A stretch of 64,000 nt of DNA from Onchocerca volvulus (GCA_000499405.2 HG738140.1:5074701-5138700), one strand, 5' to 3'; positions 37,610 through 49,105 are shown, counted from the first letter of the stretch. Translations and numbers: made by a program. The notes: a model not told the origin generated them from the sequence alone.

Positions 37610-40182
37610 ATGGAACATTTGCTTGTGTTAGTTCTTTCGAATCTATTTCTTGCCACTTTCCAACCAGCTTTCACGGAACAATTTGATGATATTGGCTTTA
37701 ATATGGGATGTAAGTTTGACTGTTTTTTTTTATTTAAGTAATTTGCTCGCAAATTTTGGGTAAATTAAACTTTCCAAATTTAATACTACAATTAATTTCA
37801 ATTATTACAATCATATTATATTATCATATATTACTAAATAACTAATTATTTTGTATTTCAGTATGTCGAAGGGAATGTTTAGAAGTTAATACAGACGGTA
37901 TTTTACGTATGTATATTTCGAACGATGTAATACATGCTCAAATATGTCATGATCCCACTAAAGCATCCATAAATCGAGCTGTACGTATAGTACAATATGT
38001 TACAATGGAGCAAATAAGGGATATGCACCCGATCGCAGAATATGCGACGTATCTTGTATGGTATGCTTGCAAGCGTGATGTCGGTAATTGGATATTTGAT
38101 ATAGAGGTATGCGTAATTAAAGAATAATTTTTAATTACAACATTTTAGCAGAAATATTTGTGCAATAATTACGAAAAAAAGTACACAAATGCATTAAATT
38201 AGCACGATCAAAATTACAATGCTTTCTTTACTGCGTAGCATTAATAATAATAATAGTAATAATAACAAAAATTTAACTTAATTTCTCTTCTTTCTTCACA
38301 GCATTAATGAAGTTTTGAGTTTTTTCACATATAATAAAAAATGATTTCAAAATATAGAAAATTTCATTTTTACTTTCGATTAGCAAAATTTTAAATTTGT
38401 TTTCTTTCTTCTAATCTATTCTTTCCCCATTTTTCGAAAAAAAAAAAAAAAACAATAAAAAAATTGTTTGTTATTAGCTATGAAGAGTGTGAATAAAATT
38501 TTACATAAAATGTGATTACTATTTTTTTTCTGAGATTTGAAATTATTTCATTTATATATATTTTTTATTTCATAAGAATTGATTCGCATAGATTTTATAC
38601 TATCGCCTTTCCGACCTCAAAATTATGATAGAATGATCAAATCTGAAATAAATCTGAATTTTTATCAGAATTTTTACAGGACCCTATAAAGTTTTTAAAA
38701 ATATTTTCCTAATTATACTCCGGAATAGATTTTAAAAGTTTGATATACTATTTACAAATTTTGAAGATTATATGAAAATAATGCATAAATGAATAATGGA
38801 AAACACAAAGTCATTTGAATATTGAGTAAAGTACGACTGATTAATATTTGACTAATTTAATCAATTTTGTGACAAAAACCATTACATCACAATGAAGAGT
38901 TTTTTAAACTTTCATCTTCATTTGATAAATTAAGGGATAAACAATAAATAATGAAGTAAAATAGTTAAAATCGTATAAATCAAAAAATTATTTTTACGAT
39001 GAAAGATTCTCACTTTAATCGATTAAATTTTAAACGATTAATCTTAAATAAAATCAAAAAATTTTTTTAATTTAAAAAACCATCACACCTTTGTCCGAAT
39101 CAAATGCGAAAAAAATATTCTTGAGAAAATTATTCACTTCGTTTTTAGAACTTTTTCGATCGATATTTGAATTTTCTGTTTGTTTTTCAATTAGATAATA
39201 GATATAAAAGCTTAAGATCTGTTACCTTATTGTCTACTGGATAATGTTATACAATTAAAATGCAATTAGAACGGCATACATTTAGGTATCAACAAATAAG
39301 TTAGCAAAACAAATTAATTGAAATAATATCTTATTATTATATTTATCATCAAATTAACTCAAAACTAACAATTATTTGCTAAACTCATACACATACATAT
39401 AATCATTTACAGAATCAGCTTAGACAATTTATAACTTATAATAAATCATGTCCGGATCCTCGAATGGTGGATGATGTATTATCATGTTTTCCGCCAATTA
39501 GAAGGAATACCCCCTTAAATGCACTGGTTTGTTTCATGAATTAAATATTTTTTTTTTTCAATTGCTTCATTATTATTACAATTATATTCACAGAATATAA
39601 CTGACACCTATATGCAAAAATTATTGACAATATTTGCTATCAGTAATTAGTCCTATAATTCCTGAAAAAATTTTTCTTAGAAGCAATTGCTCGAGAATTA
39701 AAACGAAATATAAAAATTACCATTGACAACAATTATACCGTCTTTAAATATTTTAACTTTCTCTAATTTTTTAATAACTCTCCCTATTCAGAACTTATTT
39801 TAAACTAATATTTTAACTTTTCTGTGTGCTTTTTTATTAGATAATTAAATATGAAAGTTATTAGGTAACTAGATAAAAGTTATTTTTAAATTAGTTTTGT
39901 TTAATTTTTTTAGTTATTCACAGAACTTTATTACAACAAACATTGAAAAATTAAAATGAACATTGAATTTATTTCAAAAGCAATTGATTGCTCATAGTGT
40001 ATAGATAAGTGAAATAAACCAATGGGAAATGAATTTATTGACATTTTAATTTGAAAAAATATTAAAATTATTTTTACATTATACCAGATTTTATGACGAA
40101 ACTTGAAATTACAAAGCAATTTTATTTGCACTGATTTTTGTAATTTCAGTATGGAAAATATAACGAGAAAGGAAAACAATAG
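37610..40182 (+). CDS. Secreted six-Cys family, middle paralog, 163 aa
   Basis: Exons with consistent phases: 37610-37709, 37862-38106, 39413-39526, 40150-40182 (TAG). The start MEHLLVLVLSNLFLATFQPAF is signal-peptide-like. The mature part shares six cysteines with the right copy: CRREC (two), ICHD, WYAC, SCPDP and SCFPP. The words ECLEVNTDGI and VWYACKRDVGNWIFDIE are well conserved, but the middle of exon 2 is very different from the right copy. The last exon is short (YGKYNEKGKQ), with no exon-5 counterpart downstream. Just before the ATG the other copies have an acceptor-like ATCAG; here it is ATCAA, so 5' splicing may differ. I recognise no known family; function unknown, probably extracellular. 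Confidence 0.75.
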
Positions 40183-40379
40183 CTGAAACAGCTACTGAAT
40201 CAATTTTGTGGAAACCTTAGAAAAAAAAAATCTCAAAATTTATTATTGTAATTTAAAGCATAAAAATGAATTGTCTTAAATTCTTTTATCATTATAATAA
40301 AATTTGATTATAATTATATGACTAAAAAAATTAATTATTTACATAAATAATCTATAAAAATATGAGTAGAAATCGTTGC

Positions 40380-40620
40380 AATGGTATTCGACGTAACTTC
40401 GCAATCTCTTCTCGATTGCTTTCAAATTTTGACGCAACCTTGCGCATGTTTTTATATAGACATACTTACTTTTTTCATGTGTGACGCCCGTGACTTGGTT
40501 CTGCCCTGTACTATACCTTCATCATTGGACAGAATTTATTCACCTTGCTTACTTTCGGCAATGTTAGCTGGAAAATCAAAATGGAAAAAAACGCTCCGAT
40601 ATACTTATTGGAGTTGACAA
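40380..40620 (-). mobile_element. Helitron-associated repeat, inverted copy
   Basis: Reverse-complement relative of the arm repeats at 42690-42860. It carries TTTCAAATTTTGACGCAACC, then CATACTTACTTTTT, GACGCCCGTG and GGACAGAATTTATTCACC. The open frame through it has no protein support. Confidence 0.5.
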
Positions 40621-40689
40621 TTCATACATTTCAAGAAGAGTCGAAAAACAAAGTTAGGACTTTCCTTAATAAATACCAGGGTTGGTCCA

Positions 40690-42298
40690 ATATTGACTGT
40701 TAAAGGATATATAAAGAAGCCATGTAATAGCAATGAAATAATAACTCATCCGAAATGTGTTATCACGCAAAATGTGACCCACCAAATTTATCAACTATAC
40801 CAACTACTGTATGCTTCAATGAAAAAATTCTGGATATCGATCAATTTTTAAAATTAGAAATTGTTGAAATAATTATAATGATGACGATAAAGGAATTTTA
40901 GAATCATTCAAAGAAACTATTATGAAAATAAATGGACGATATCAAATATCATGGCCTTGGTAAGAAACAAATTTCAAACTGAATGGTAATTTTAAATTGT
41001 GTTTGGGGCGATTAAAATCATTGGTTAAACGACTTCAGAATGATGAACGTCACTTTCAATGTACGATGAAACAATCAAAAATCATTTGCAATCCAGTATT
41101 ATTGAAGAGGTAGACGATAAATTAAAACAGGTAGGAATTATCCATTTCTACCGCATCATGAAGTGATTACGCCCAATAAATCGATCACAAAACTTAGAAT
41201 CGTTTACGAAGCTTCAGCTCATCTCAAAGGATCAAAAAGTCTCAATGATGTTTTGTACTGAAGACCTACTACACTCCCTGATTTAGCAGGAATATTCGTT
41301 TTCGCGCAATGGATAATATTGTAATAGCCGATTTTTCTATAATTAGAATTATTTCCGACAGAAAGGAATTGCACGAGATTTCTGAGGTTAAAGGATGTCC
41401 GAAAACCAGTTGCAGAAGAAAACTTAGTATGTTATCGATTCCAATGAGTTCCCTTTGGAATAATATCATCACTTTTTTTACTGACTGCAATCTTAACCAC
41501 CATCTCGAGAATTATGGAATAAAAATTGTCAATGAAATCAGGAAAAAGTCGACAACATTATATTACCAATCAAACAGAAAACCCATTACAAATGGATAAG
41601 AAGATGAAATCAATCTTCAAGGATGCTTCCATGAATATAAGAGAATTTTTTTTTGAACAATAAGGAATTCAATGTGCAAATACCAACATAGAATCTCGCC
41701 GAGATAAATCAAACGAAGAAAATTCTTGGTATCAATTGGAATTCACGCAATGATTCTATTGAAATAACTTTGAAGCCATGGAGCAACCCGGAACCAACAA
41801 AAAGGACAACATTGCAATTTATTGCTTCTCAATTTGATCCATTAGGATACTTAGTATCAACGATGGTATCATTTAAATTGTTCTTCCAAACTCTTTGTAA
41901 AAGAATGTTTCTTGGGAGCAAAAATTAGAATTTCAAACTTGAAAATCGGTCATAAATCCATGCCAATCCAAATGAAGAAAATTCAACATAAAGCAATCGA
42001 TCCATCACAACAATTAAATTTCCAGGTATTTAAGGATGCTTTTACCAGTGCATATGCTGCTCACTATATGCACAACAGGGCACAAAAATATCCTTGATCT
42101 TTGCAAGTATTCCAATTAAAGGCATGACAATACCGAAACCCGAATTGTTAGCAATATTGATTGGAGTGGGAGCAGCCAAATTCGTCATTAAACAGTTAGA
42201 CTTTGAAAATGCGAAAGCAACTTTATGGTCAGACTCGCGATGCGTGTTGCATTGGATACAAAATCACTCATGTCTTTTACCAAGATTTGCACCAGATT
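40690..42298 (+). pseudogene. Truncated BEL/Pao retrotransposon pol
   Basis: Plus-strand fragments of a BEL/Pao pol in shifting frames. They run from a protease/RT linker (LGRLKSLVKRLQNDE near 41006), through reverse transcriptase (AHLKGSKSLNDV near 41217, MDNIVIAD at 41309, VDNIILPIKQ near 41550), the family-typical LQFIASQFDPLGYL near 41815, to the RNase H-like region (FKDAFTSAYAA, LLAILIGVGAAKFV, LWSDSRCVLHWIQNH, ending at 42298). Several frame breaks make it inactive. No integrase and no LTRs are visible. It stops exactly where the right inverted-repeat arm begins. Confidence 0.85.
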
Positions 42299-42549
42299 AG
42301 AAACGTTGTATCAAAATGAACAAAGAGCATTTACGACAAAGAGGAGATTCAAGACACGACTCACTACAAGTCAGGGAGGTAATTTATGTCATTTATGAAT
42401 TATCTCCCCGACATCTAATATCAGGTATTACGAAACAATTCATTATACACTATCATGATTCTACATTTTCGCGATGCAACTACATTTCTCACAAAGCAAA
42501 AAAAACAAACGAAAAAGCTCAAATTAAGTGTCTTATCTATTTAAAAACA

Positions 42550-42975
42550 CGCACCTATTCGAATGCAACGTTGTATGAAAATTTCAAAACAATCAGTCAA
42601 GAAATGGAAATATTGCAGGAAATAGCAGCGGTCAATGCAAAAAGTAGGTGTGATGAAAAGATTCTGTTCGCTATGAAGGCGTGATCAATAAATCCTGTCG
42701 GCTCATGAAGCCGTGATGAAGGGAGGAGTCAAAAAATTCAGTCGATTACTTAGTTTTGGCTGCCACGGGCGTAACGCATAAAGAAAAAGTAAGTATATAT
42801 ACATGACAAAGAACACTTATTCGAATACAAGGTTGCATTAAAATTTGAAAACAATCAGTGGAGAATTTCCGGAAATTTATCATTAGTAACAGGAAATTTT
42901 TACATTGCAGAAATTAGGTGTGGTGAAAAGATTCTGTCCGCTATGAAGGCGTGATCAATAAATTCTGTCCGTAAG
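42550..42975 (+). mobile_element. Two tandem copies of a Helitron-associated repeat, right arm
   Basis: Units near 42555-42705 and 42820-42975 share TTCGAATRCAA, AAAATTTNAAAACAATCAGT, AGGTGTGRTGAAAAGATTCT and GGCGTGATCAATAAATYCTG. The open frame 42316-42684 runs into the first unit; in the left arm the same frame is cut by a C-to-T change giving TAA, so I do not treat it as a gene. Confidence 0.6.
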
Positions 42976-43472
42976 AAGCCGTAATTCAGGGACTTTTAAA
43001 TTATCTATATAAATAAATATAGATATTTCAAAAATTCTTTGAAACTGTTTATTTTTTTTCCTTTAGAAAAGCGAAGAAGGAAAGTGGAAGAAAATGGAAC
43101 GACGTCTATGTCCAAATATCATTTTAAACTATCGGTGATGATAAAGCTTATCTTCTTTGAAAATGTTAAAATTGAAGAAAAGTTGCAAATGATTCCAAAT
43201 TTTAAATGCCTGGACTTTGATTCAAGTGTTTACTAATTTATTTATTTTTTCTTTTGTTTGGATAACTTTTCACTTAATGGCATCACTTGGAATGCTAAAA
43301 ATTACTGCAATGAATAATTTTTTCAAATTTAACTCAATAAAATTCAGGAGCATTAGCCAGAAGTTACAAACTGAATTTCTCATATAAGACTGGGGACGTG
43401 TATTTTTCTATTCGACCAATCACAAGACAACACGTTGGATTTCAAGTAAATTGACTCAAAGGGGAGGAATCT

Positions 43473-43580
43473 AGAAGGATTTAAAAGGCCAGCATTTGAA
43501 GCGAGCAATTCAGTTGAAGCATTTCATTCCATCAATTCCGGACGGTTCATTTTTACTGTCTCTTATCATTTCATTGCATA
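43473..43580 (+). promoter_or_regulatory. Conserved 5' block with TATA-like TTTAAAAGG, right copy
   Basis: TTTAAAAGGCCAGC at 43480, then GCGAGCAATTCAGTTGAAGC and TCCGGACGGTTCATTTTTAC, nearly identical to the middle and left copies. It lies about 860 bp upstream of the exon-1 ATG. An acceptor-like TTTTTATCACCATCAG stands three bases before that ATG, which would suit a spliced or trans-spliced leader. Confidence 0.5.
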
Positions 43581-44339
43581 AGTGCGATATTCTGTGTGAT
43601 TCTATATATTTCCAATAGAGATTGTTGTTACTTAGCGGATTCGCAACAGTATGAAGAACCAATCTGCAAGTTACAAGCGAAGCAAACAAAGAATCCTTTT
43701 CCCACAACACAAAAACAGACTTTATTTAATTTAATATTTAATTTTCGTCGGTAGCAATTAATAAGAATATAAAATAATAGCTTAAGAAGTTTATCAATTT
43801 GATAAAGTACTCATTTCGATTTTTTATTTTTTGTAATTGATAAAGATTGCGTTAAAGCTAATCTCTTTCTTCCTCTAATATATTCCTGTTTGGATTTACA
43901 TCTATTTTGCCATGAAATTCAAAAATAAAAAATTCCATTTTCTCTCCCTCTCTCAGTTCCGAAAGGAAATATATTTATGTTGCAATAACCACTAAAAAAA
44001 AAATTTCAGTTTTTAATATAATAAAATGTTTCTTCTGAGCTACCTGTTAGAACACAAAGAAAAATTTTTTTATTAATAAGTGAAACGAAGGATATAATTC
44101 GAATTTGCATCATAAATTTATAAAAATAATCATGCATAAAATTTGTTACCATTTCATCAGTGAAAAACAAAAATTTTTGTGCAATATTTTTACAATTTTG
44201 TATGGAACATATCATAATCGCATTAGGTTTCATTTATTTCATATTAAAACAAATAGTTTGTTTTAAATATATGTATACATACATATATGACTTTAATTTA
44301 TGTTAATTTTTTAATATTTTTTTTTATCACCATCAGCAA

Positions 44340-46669
44340 ATGGGACATTTGGTTGGATTATTTATTTCGAACTTATTGCTTGCAACTTTCTCTCCAACTT
44401 TTATGGAACGACCTGTTGATTTTGGCATTGATTTAGGATGTAATTTTGACTGGCTTTCTTCTTTTTTTTTTTTTTTTTTTTAATTTGCTCGTAATTTCTG
44501 ATAAACTGTCTAAATTTAATACTACAATGAATTTCAATTAACCTAATCATATTATAATATCAAATATAATTAAACAACTGATTATATTTCAGCATGTCGA
44601 AAAGAATGTTTAGAATTTAACACAGACGGTATTTTCCAAATGTATGAAGCGGATGGCAGAGTACATGCTCGATTATGTTATGATAGATATAATCAAGCAA
44701 GAGTAGACGGTTATCAACGTTTAGTAGGAATTATCACACAGGAGGAATTGAGGACATATTTGTACGAAGAAAGAAATAGAAGAATTCTTGTGTGGTATGC
44801 TTGTCAACAGGACGTCGGTAAATGGGTTCTTGATTTAGAAGTATGCTTAATTTTTTGTTGTAACATTACAGTGTAAATATTTATTCGAAAATTAAGTAAA
44901 AAAATATATAAATGTATTAAAATCTATTATGGCTTGATCAAATTACAATGCTTTCTTTTATTGCTAATAGTATCATGCGAAACATTAATAATATCAATCG
45001 TAATAAGAACACAAATTTAACTGAATTTTTCCGCTTTTTTTGGCATCATTATTGAAGTTTTGAATTTTCTCACATATAAATTCGGTTTCAAAACATGAAA
45101 AATTTTACTTTTTTCTCCAATTAGCAGGAATTTAAAATTTGATTTCTTTTTTCATGATCAATTCTTTCACCAAATTTTCCATTTGAAGAAATAAAAAAAA
45201 ATTGCCTGTTGTTGATCATGATGAATGTGGGTAAAATTTTGCATAAAATATGAATATAATTTAATTTACTGAGGTTTAAAATTAATCTATTTATGTTCTT
45301 TTTTTTCATTTAGAAGGAACAATTGATTCGCTAGATTTTGTGCTATTTCAAAATTATAATAGATTGATCAAATTTGAAACAAATCTAAATTTTTATAGTT
45401 TTTATTTTTGCTAAAATTAGAAATATCAAAAAATTATTTATTTTTACGTTAAAAGATTGCACTTTAGTCAATTCAATTTTGACCGGTTTATTTTGAATAA
45501 AATCTGAACATTGTTTTAGTTTAAAAATTCATCACACTTTTGTCGAATGAAATGCGAAAAAATATATTTGAGAAAATTAATCGCTTCTTTTCCAGAACTC
45601 TTTCAAATTGATATTTTAATTTTCTGTGTGCTTTTCAGTTAGATAATTAGATATAAAATCTTAAAATCTATTAATTAATTTATTGTCTGCTGGGTAATAT
45701 TAGAGAATTAATGATAAACATCTAGGCATCAACAAATAAGTTGGTAAAACAACTTATCAAGTTTTAATTGAAATAATGACATCTTATTATCATATTTGTC
45801 ACCAAATTAACTTAAGAGTGACAGTTACTTGCTAAAATTATATACATACATATGATCAACTACAGAATCAGGAAACGCAATATACAAGATACGATGAACC
45901 ATGTCCAGCACCACAGTATGTGGAGAATGTGGAAGAAAAGTGTTCAAGCCATGAATTTTCCTATCGGCAACTGAAATTTGGGCTATGGGTTTGTTTCATT
46001 AATTAAATACTTTTTTTTCTTCTTTTGCTTCACTATTATTGCAATTGTATTTGCGAAAGTATAATTGATACTAACAATATTTATCAGTGATTAGCTTTAT
46101 AACTCTCGAAAACTTTTTTGCAATATATGTTTGAGAATTAAAATGAAATCTAAAGTTTCTATTGATAATGATTGTACAATCCTTAAACATTATAGTTTTC
46201 TTTCATACCTTAATGACAATCTTATTTTTGCTAATTTCTATAATTTCAGTACGAAAAACATGGATCTGACCATGTAACAAGACGTTATAAAAAAACTCCA
46301 CCACCTACGCATCCTACCTTGGTCTAAAATTTTATTATTGCAATTTAAGCGTATGAAATTTGATAATAATTATGAAATTTGACTCTACTTATATGATTAA
46401 TAAAATAAATAAGTTATTCTAAAACTAAGTAATAGATTTATTTTTGAGCAGTCAGATTTTATAAATAAGTTTAAAATTACAAGATAATCTTGTGCTAATT
46501 TTTGTATTTTCAGGACGCAAGATATTATCATTACGATAATACTGAACCACCTGTAACAATGAGTGCTTGGGTTCGAGAAAGACTTTGGGAATACCTCATC
46601 AGAAAAAAATGCCTTTTAGGTACTGCTGATGAAAGAGAAAAAGCATGGCTGAAAAATATAACTTGCTGA
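44340..46669 (+). CDS. Secreted six-Cys family, right-arm copy, alternative 3' exons
   Basis: Exons: 44340-44439, 44593-44840, 45866-45988, then either 46250-46327 (ends ...PPPTHPTLV; 182 aa in total) or 46514-46669 (ends ...WLKNITC; 208 aa). Both 3' exons have good acceptors (TAATTTCAG, TATTTTCAG) and phase 0. Exon 4 carries its own stop, though a weak GTCTAA donor just before it could join both. The start MGHLVGLFISNLLLATF is signal-peptide-like. Six cysteines match the middle paralog: CRKEC (two), LCYD, WYAC, PCPAP and KCSS. Exon 5 adds two more and a Trp/Arg-rich helix-like segment with an N-glycosylation site at its end (NIT). No transmembrane segment follows. The family is unknown to me; probably a secreted protein of unknown role. 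Confidence 0.75.
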
Positions 46670-48294
46670 AAATTTAAATGCTTTCTTTTGAAGCCTAAAA
46701 ATAAAATGTCGTAAATTCTTCTGTCATTATAATATAATTTGATAAAAATAACATGATTACTCTTCTTTCGTATTTCTCATGCAAAATGAAAAAGAACTTG
46801 GAGTGTTGTTGAAATGGAAACTGACATTATTATCATTATGGGACATGTTTTGAAAAGATTTGAAACTTGAAAAAAAATAAAGTAATAGAAGACATAAAAT
46901 AAAATAATGGATAATTGCCACCCTAAATGATATTTCTTTATCTCTTTAGCATAAGACTTCCTTTCTTCTCTTCTCCTGATTATTTTCAAGGCAAGAAGAA
47001 AGATTTTTTTATAACAATTCTATTAATAAATCAATCATCAAAAAGATAAAATTGTCGTAGTATCAACCGTATCACTTATCAGATACCATTTTGCAATATT
47101 ATCAGCAGATCAAGCACCAATGTAAAATAAAAATTGAAATGTTAACCTACAAATTATCGAATACTGTTTATTTAGTAGCATTATCGATGATCAGTCATCG
47201 AAAGGAAGTGAAATTATCGAAATATTAATTATATCATTCTATAAATTCCGCATTTTCTGTTTGTTAAAAATTTTAATTCCAATTCTTTTCTTGTCTTCAT
47301 TACTTTTTTAACTTTTTATTCTTTTCTCCAGTCCTCCATCTTTCCTTCTCCTTCTATTTTTTAAACAAATCAATAAAATTTGATTGAAATGAATCAATTA
47401 ACAAGATTCTAATATTATTTAATCTTTAGATTTCTAATGAAAAATCTTAAAAAAAGAAAAGAAAATTTTTTGGTGCTTTTTAGGACGATAAGTTAGAAAA
47501 TATGCCTGAAAAAAATTAGAAAAAAGAAATACTCTTTTATTCTATCTTCATTGTATTTTTTTTATATTTATTTTCTTAATTGTAAAACAAGATATTAATC
47601 GATAATGTGATGATAGAACAATTTCCAAAATTGTAAACGAAACATAACAATCATGTTTACTTCTATTCAACGAATTATTCTGCTATTGTCAAATATGCAT
47701 GAATTGATTGTAAACTTTGAAGTGACAATTTTGAAATAACAGGATTTTGAAATGACAGCAAAAAAGAAGATAGGTAAAAATACAGCTCAATTGCAGTAAA
47801 ATTTCGAGTGAATAAATCAACAAAAGTATTATTATCTCATCAGTTTGTTTATTTTCATAGCAATTCATTTTCTTCCTTAAAATTCCAACAAAAATTTGTT
47901 GAATGAAGTATTTTATTGAATTGAATTTGTGAAAAATTCATTTTTGAAATTGTCCAGACTCATATTCTGTTAATGTTATCAACTTACTAATATGTCCAAA
48001 TTGAAACTCTGTTTGATATTATCAACTTGTTGATAAAAAAATATTGTACATATATCATCATATATTTTATTATATCATAAATGATCTTTATATGACTTTC
48101 CTTCATTTGCATTTTATGTCAACTTATTTTTTCACAAATATTATCAATATTTGATCAATGATGTTTCAGTTTTTTTCTTTCTTCTTTTTTTTTTTGCATG
48201 CAATTGCAAAATATAAAACGTGCTATTATTATTTTTTAATTAATAATTAAAATACGGAAATCGAATAAACTTGTTTTAATTAAAAATTTCCAAT

Positions 48295-48555
48295 AATTTA
48301 CGTAAGTGATATGTAATTTGAGCTCAAATTATACAATAACATGCATTGCAACTGCGTGTACAGCTTATAGATATACTATTATAATTTTTTAAAGACTAAT
48401 CAGGACAAACGAATTAAATAAATTTGCCTTCATCAAACAATAATTTACGTACGTTATCTCATTCCAATACTTCACGTACGTGATGTGTAATCTTATTTAA
48501 GTTCGAATTATATAATTAAATGCATTGCAGCTGCATGCAACATAGCATGATATTA
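48295..48555. repeat. Two diverged ~175-bp tandem units with CACGTACGTG
   Basis: AATTTACGTAAGTGATATGT, then GCTCAAATTATACAATAACATG and CATTGCAACTGCGTGTA, is repeated as CTTCACGTACGTGATGTGT, TTCGAATTATATAATTAAATG and CATTGCAGCTGCATGCA. The second unit has the same 10-bp palindrome as the repeats near 14,000. Confidence 0.6.
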
Positions 48556-48787
48556 AAATTTTGTGGGAAGGATTATATCAATTATTATCATAAGTTATAT
48601 TTACCTATTAAGCTCTCAGTTACTATAACTAAGATACCGTATCATTGTCATTTTAGTAGCAATTTAGACAAATTTTGAAAATTTGATTAAAATACCATCA
48701 GATATTTCTACCTAAAACATTTCTCATCCATTAAAAGTTAATTCTGAATAAATTGCTATGCGGTATTTATTAATAGAATATTATATG

Positions 48788-49105
48788 TTTAAAATCCTAA
48801 CATACCTTAAGTACCATAAATGGTACCATCGAATTCAAAATAGCACTATTTAAGGGTAGATTTGTCAAATTGCAATTCGTCTCTTTCTAGCTATATCATA
48901 AGACTATAGGTGAAATCATGGAACTAAATGCCATTTCCTTGTTAAATACGGAATGGTACCAGCGAATTAAATAGTCTCATTTGCTGGTAGAACTATCAAA
49001 CTTCAATTTGTCTAAAATCCTAACATATTTTAAGTACCATAAATTGGTTTCATCCAATTAAATAGTCCCATTTGTTGGTAGAATTTGTCAAATTACAATT
49101 TATTC
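48788..49105. repeat. ~110-bp tandem repeat, about 2.5 units
   Basis: AAAATCCTAACATA, AAGTACCATAAATGGTACCAT, AATAGCACTATTT, then TTTGTCAAATTGCAATT occurs at about 48791-48883, in part at 48952-49013, and again at 49014-49103. The GGTACCAT/ATGGTACC words make local palindromes. Confidence 0.65.

Larger units (their letters stand above)
36430..40345 (+). repeat. Third, older copy of the gene-bearing unit (direct to right arm)
   Basis: Colinear with the right arm from about 43180 to 46760 in the same orientation, but clearly more diverged than the arms are from each other. It includes the promoter-like block, all gene introns and the 3' flank. Edges are next to a Helitron N-terminal piece on the left and a mobile-element repeat on the right. 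A local 10-bp inverted repeat (CATGTTAAAA ... TTTTAACATG) near 37257-37284 is specific to this copy. Confidence 0.8.
42291..47135. repeat. Right arm of large inverted repeat (~4.8 kb)
   Basis: Reverse-complement match to 30168-34787. The inner edge at CCAGATTAGAAACGTTGTAT (42291) adjoins the BEL/Pao remnant; the outer edge lies near 47112-47135 (ATCAAGCACCAATGTAAAAT). It is about 225 bp longer than the left arm because the left arm has lost two exon-bearing segments. Confidence 0.9.

Noticed and set aside
42316..42684. 122-codon open frame in the right arm
   Set aside because: The left-arm mirror is cut by a TAA and the related sequence at 26887-27110 is degenerate, so the frame is not under selection; it lies in mobile-element sequence.
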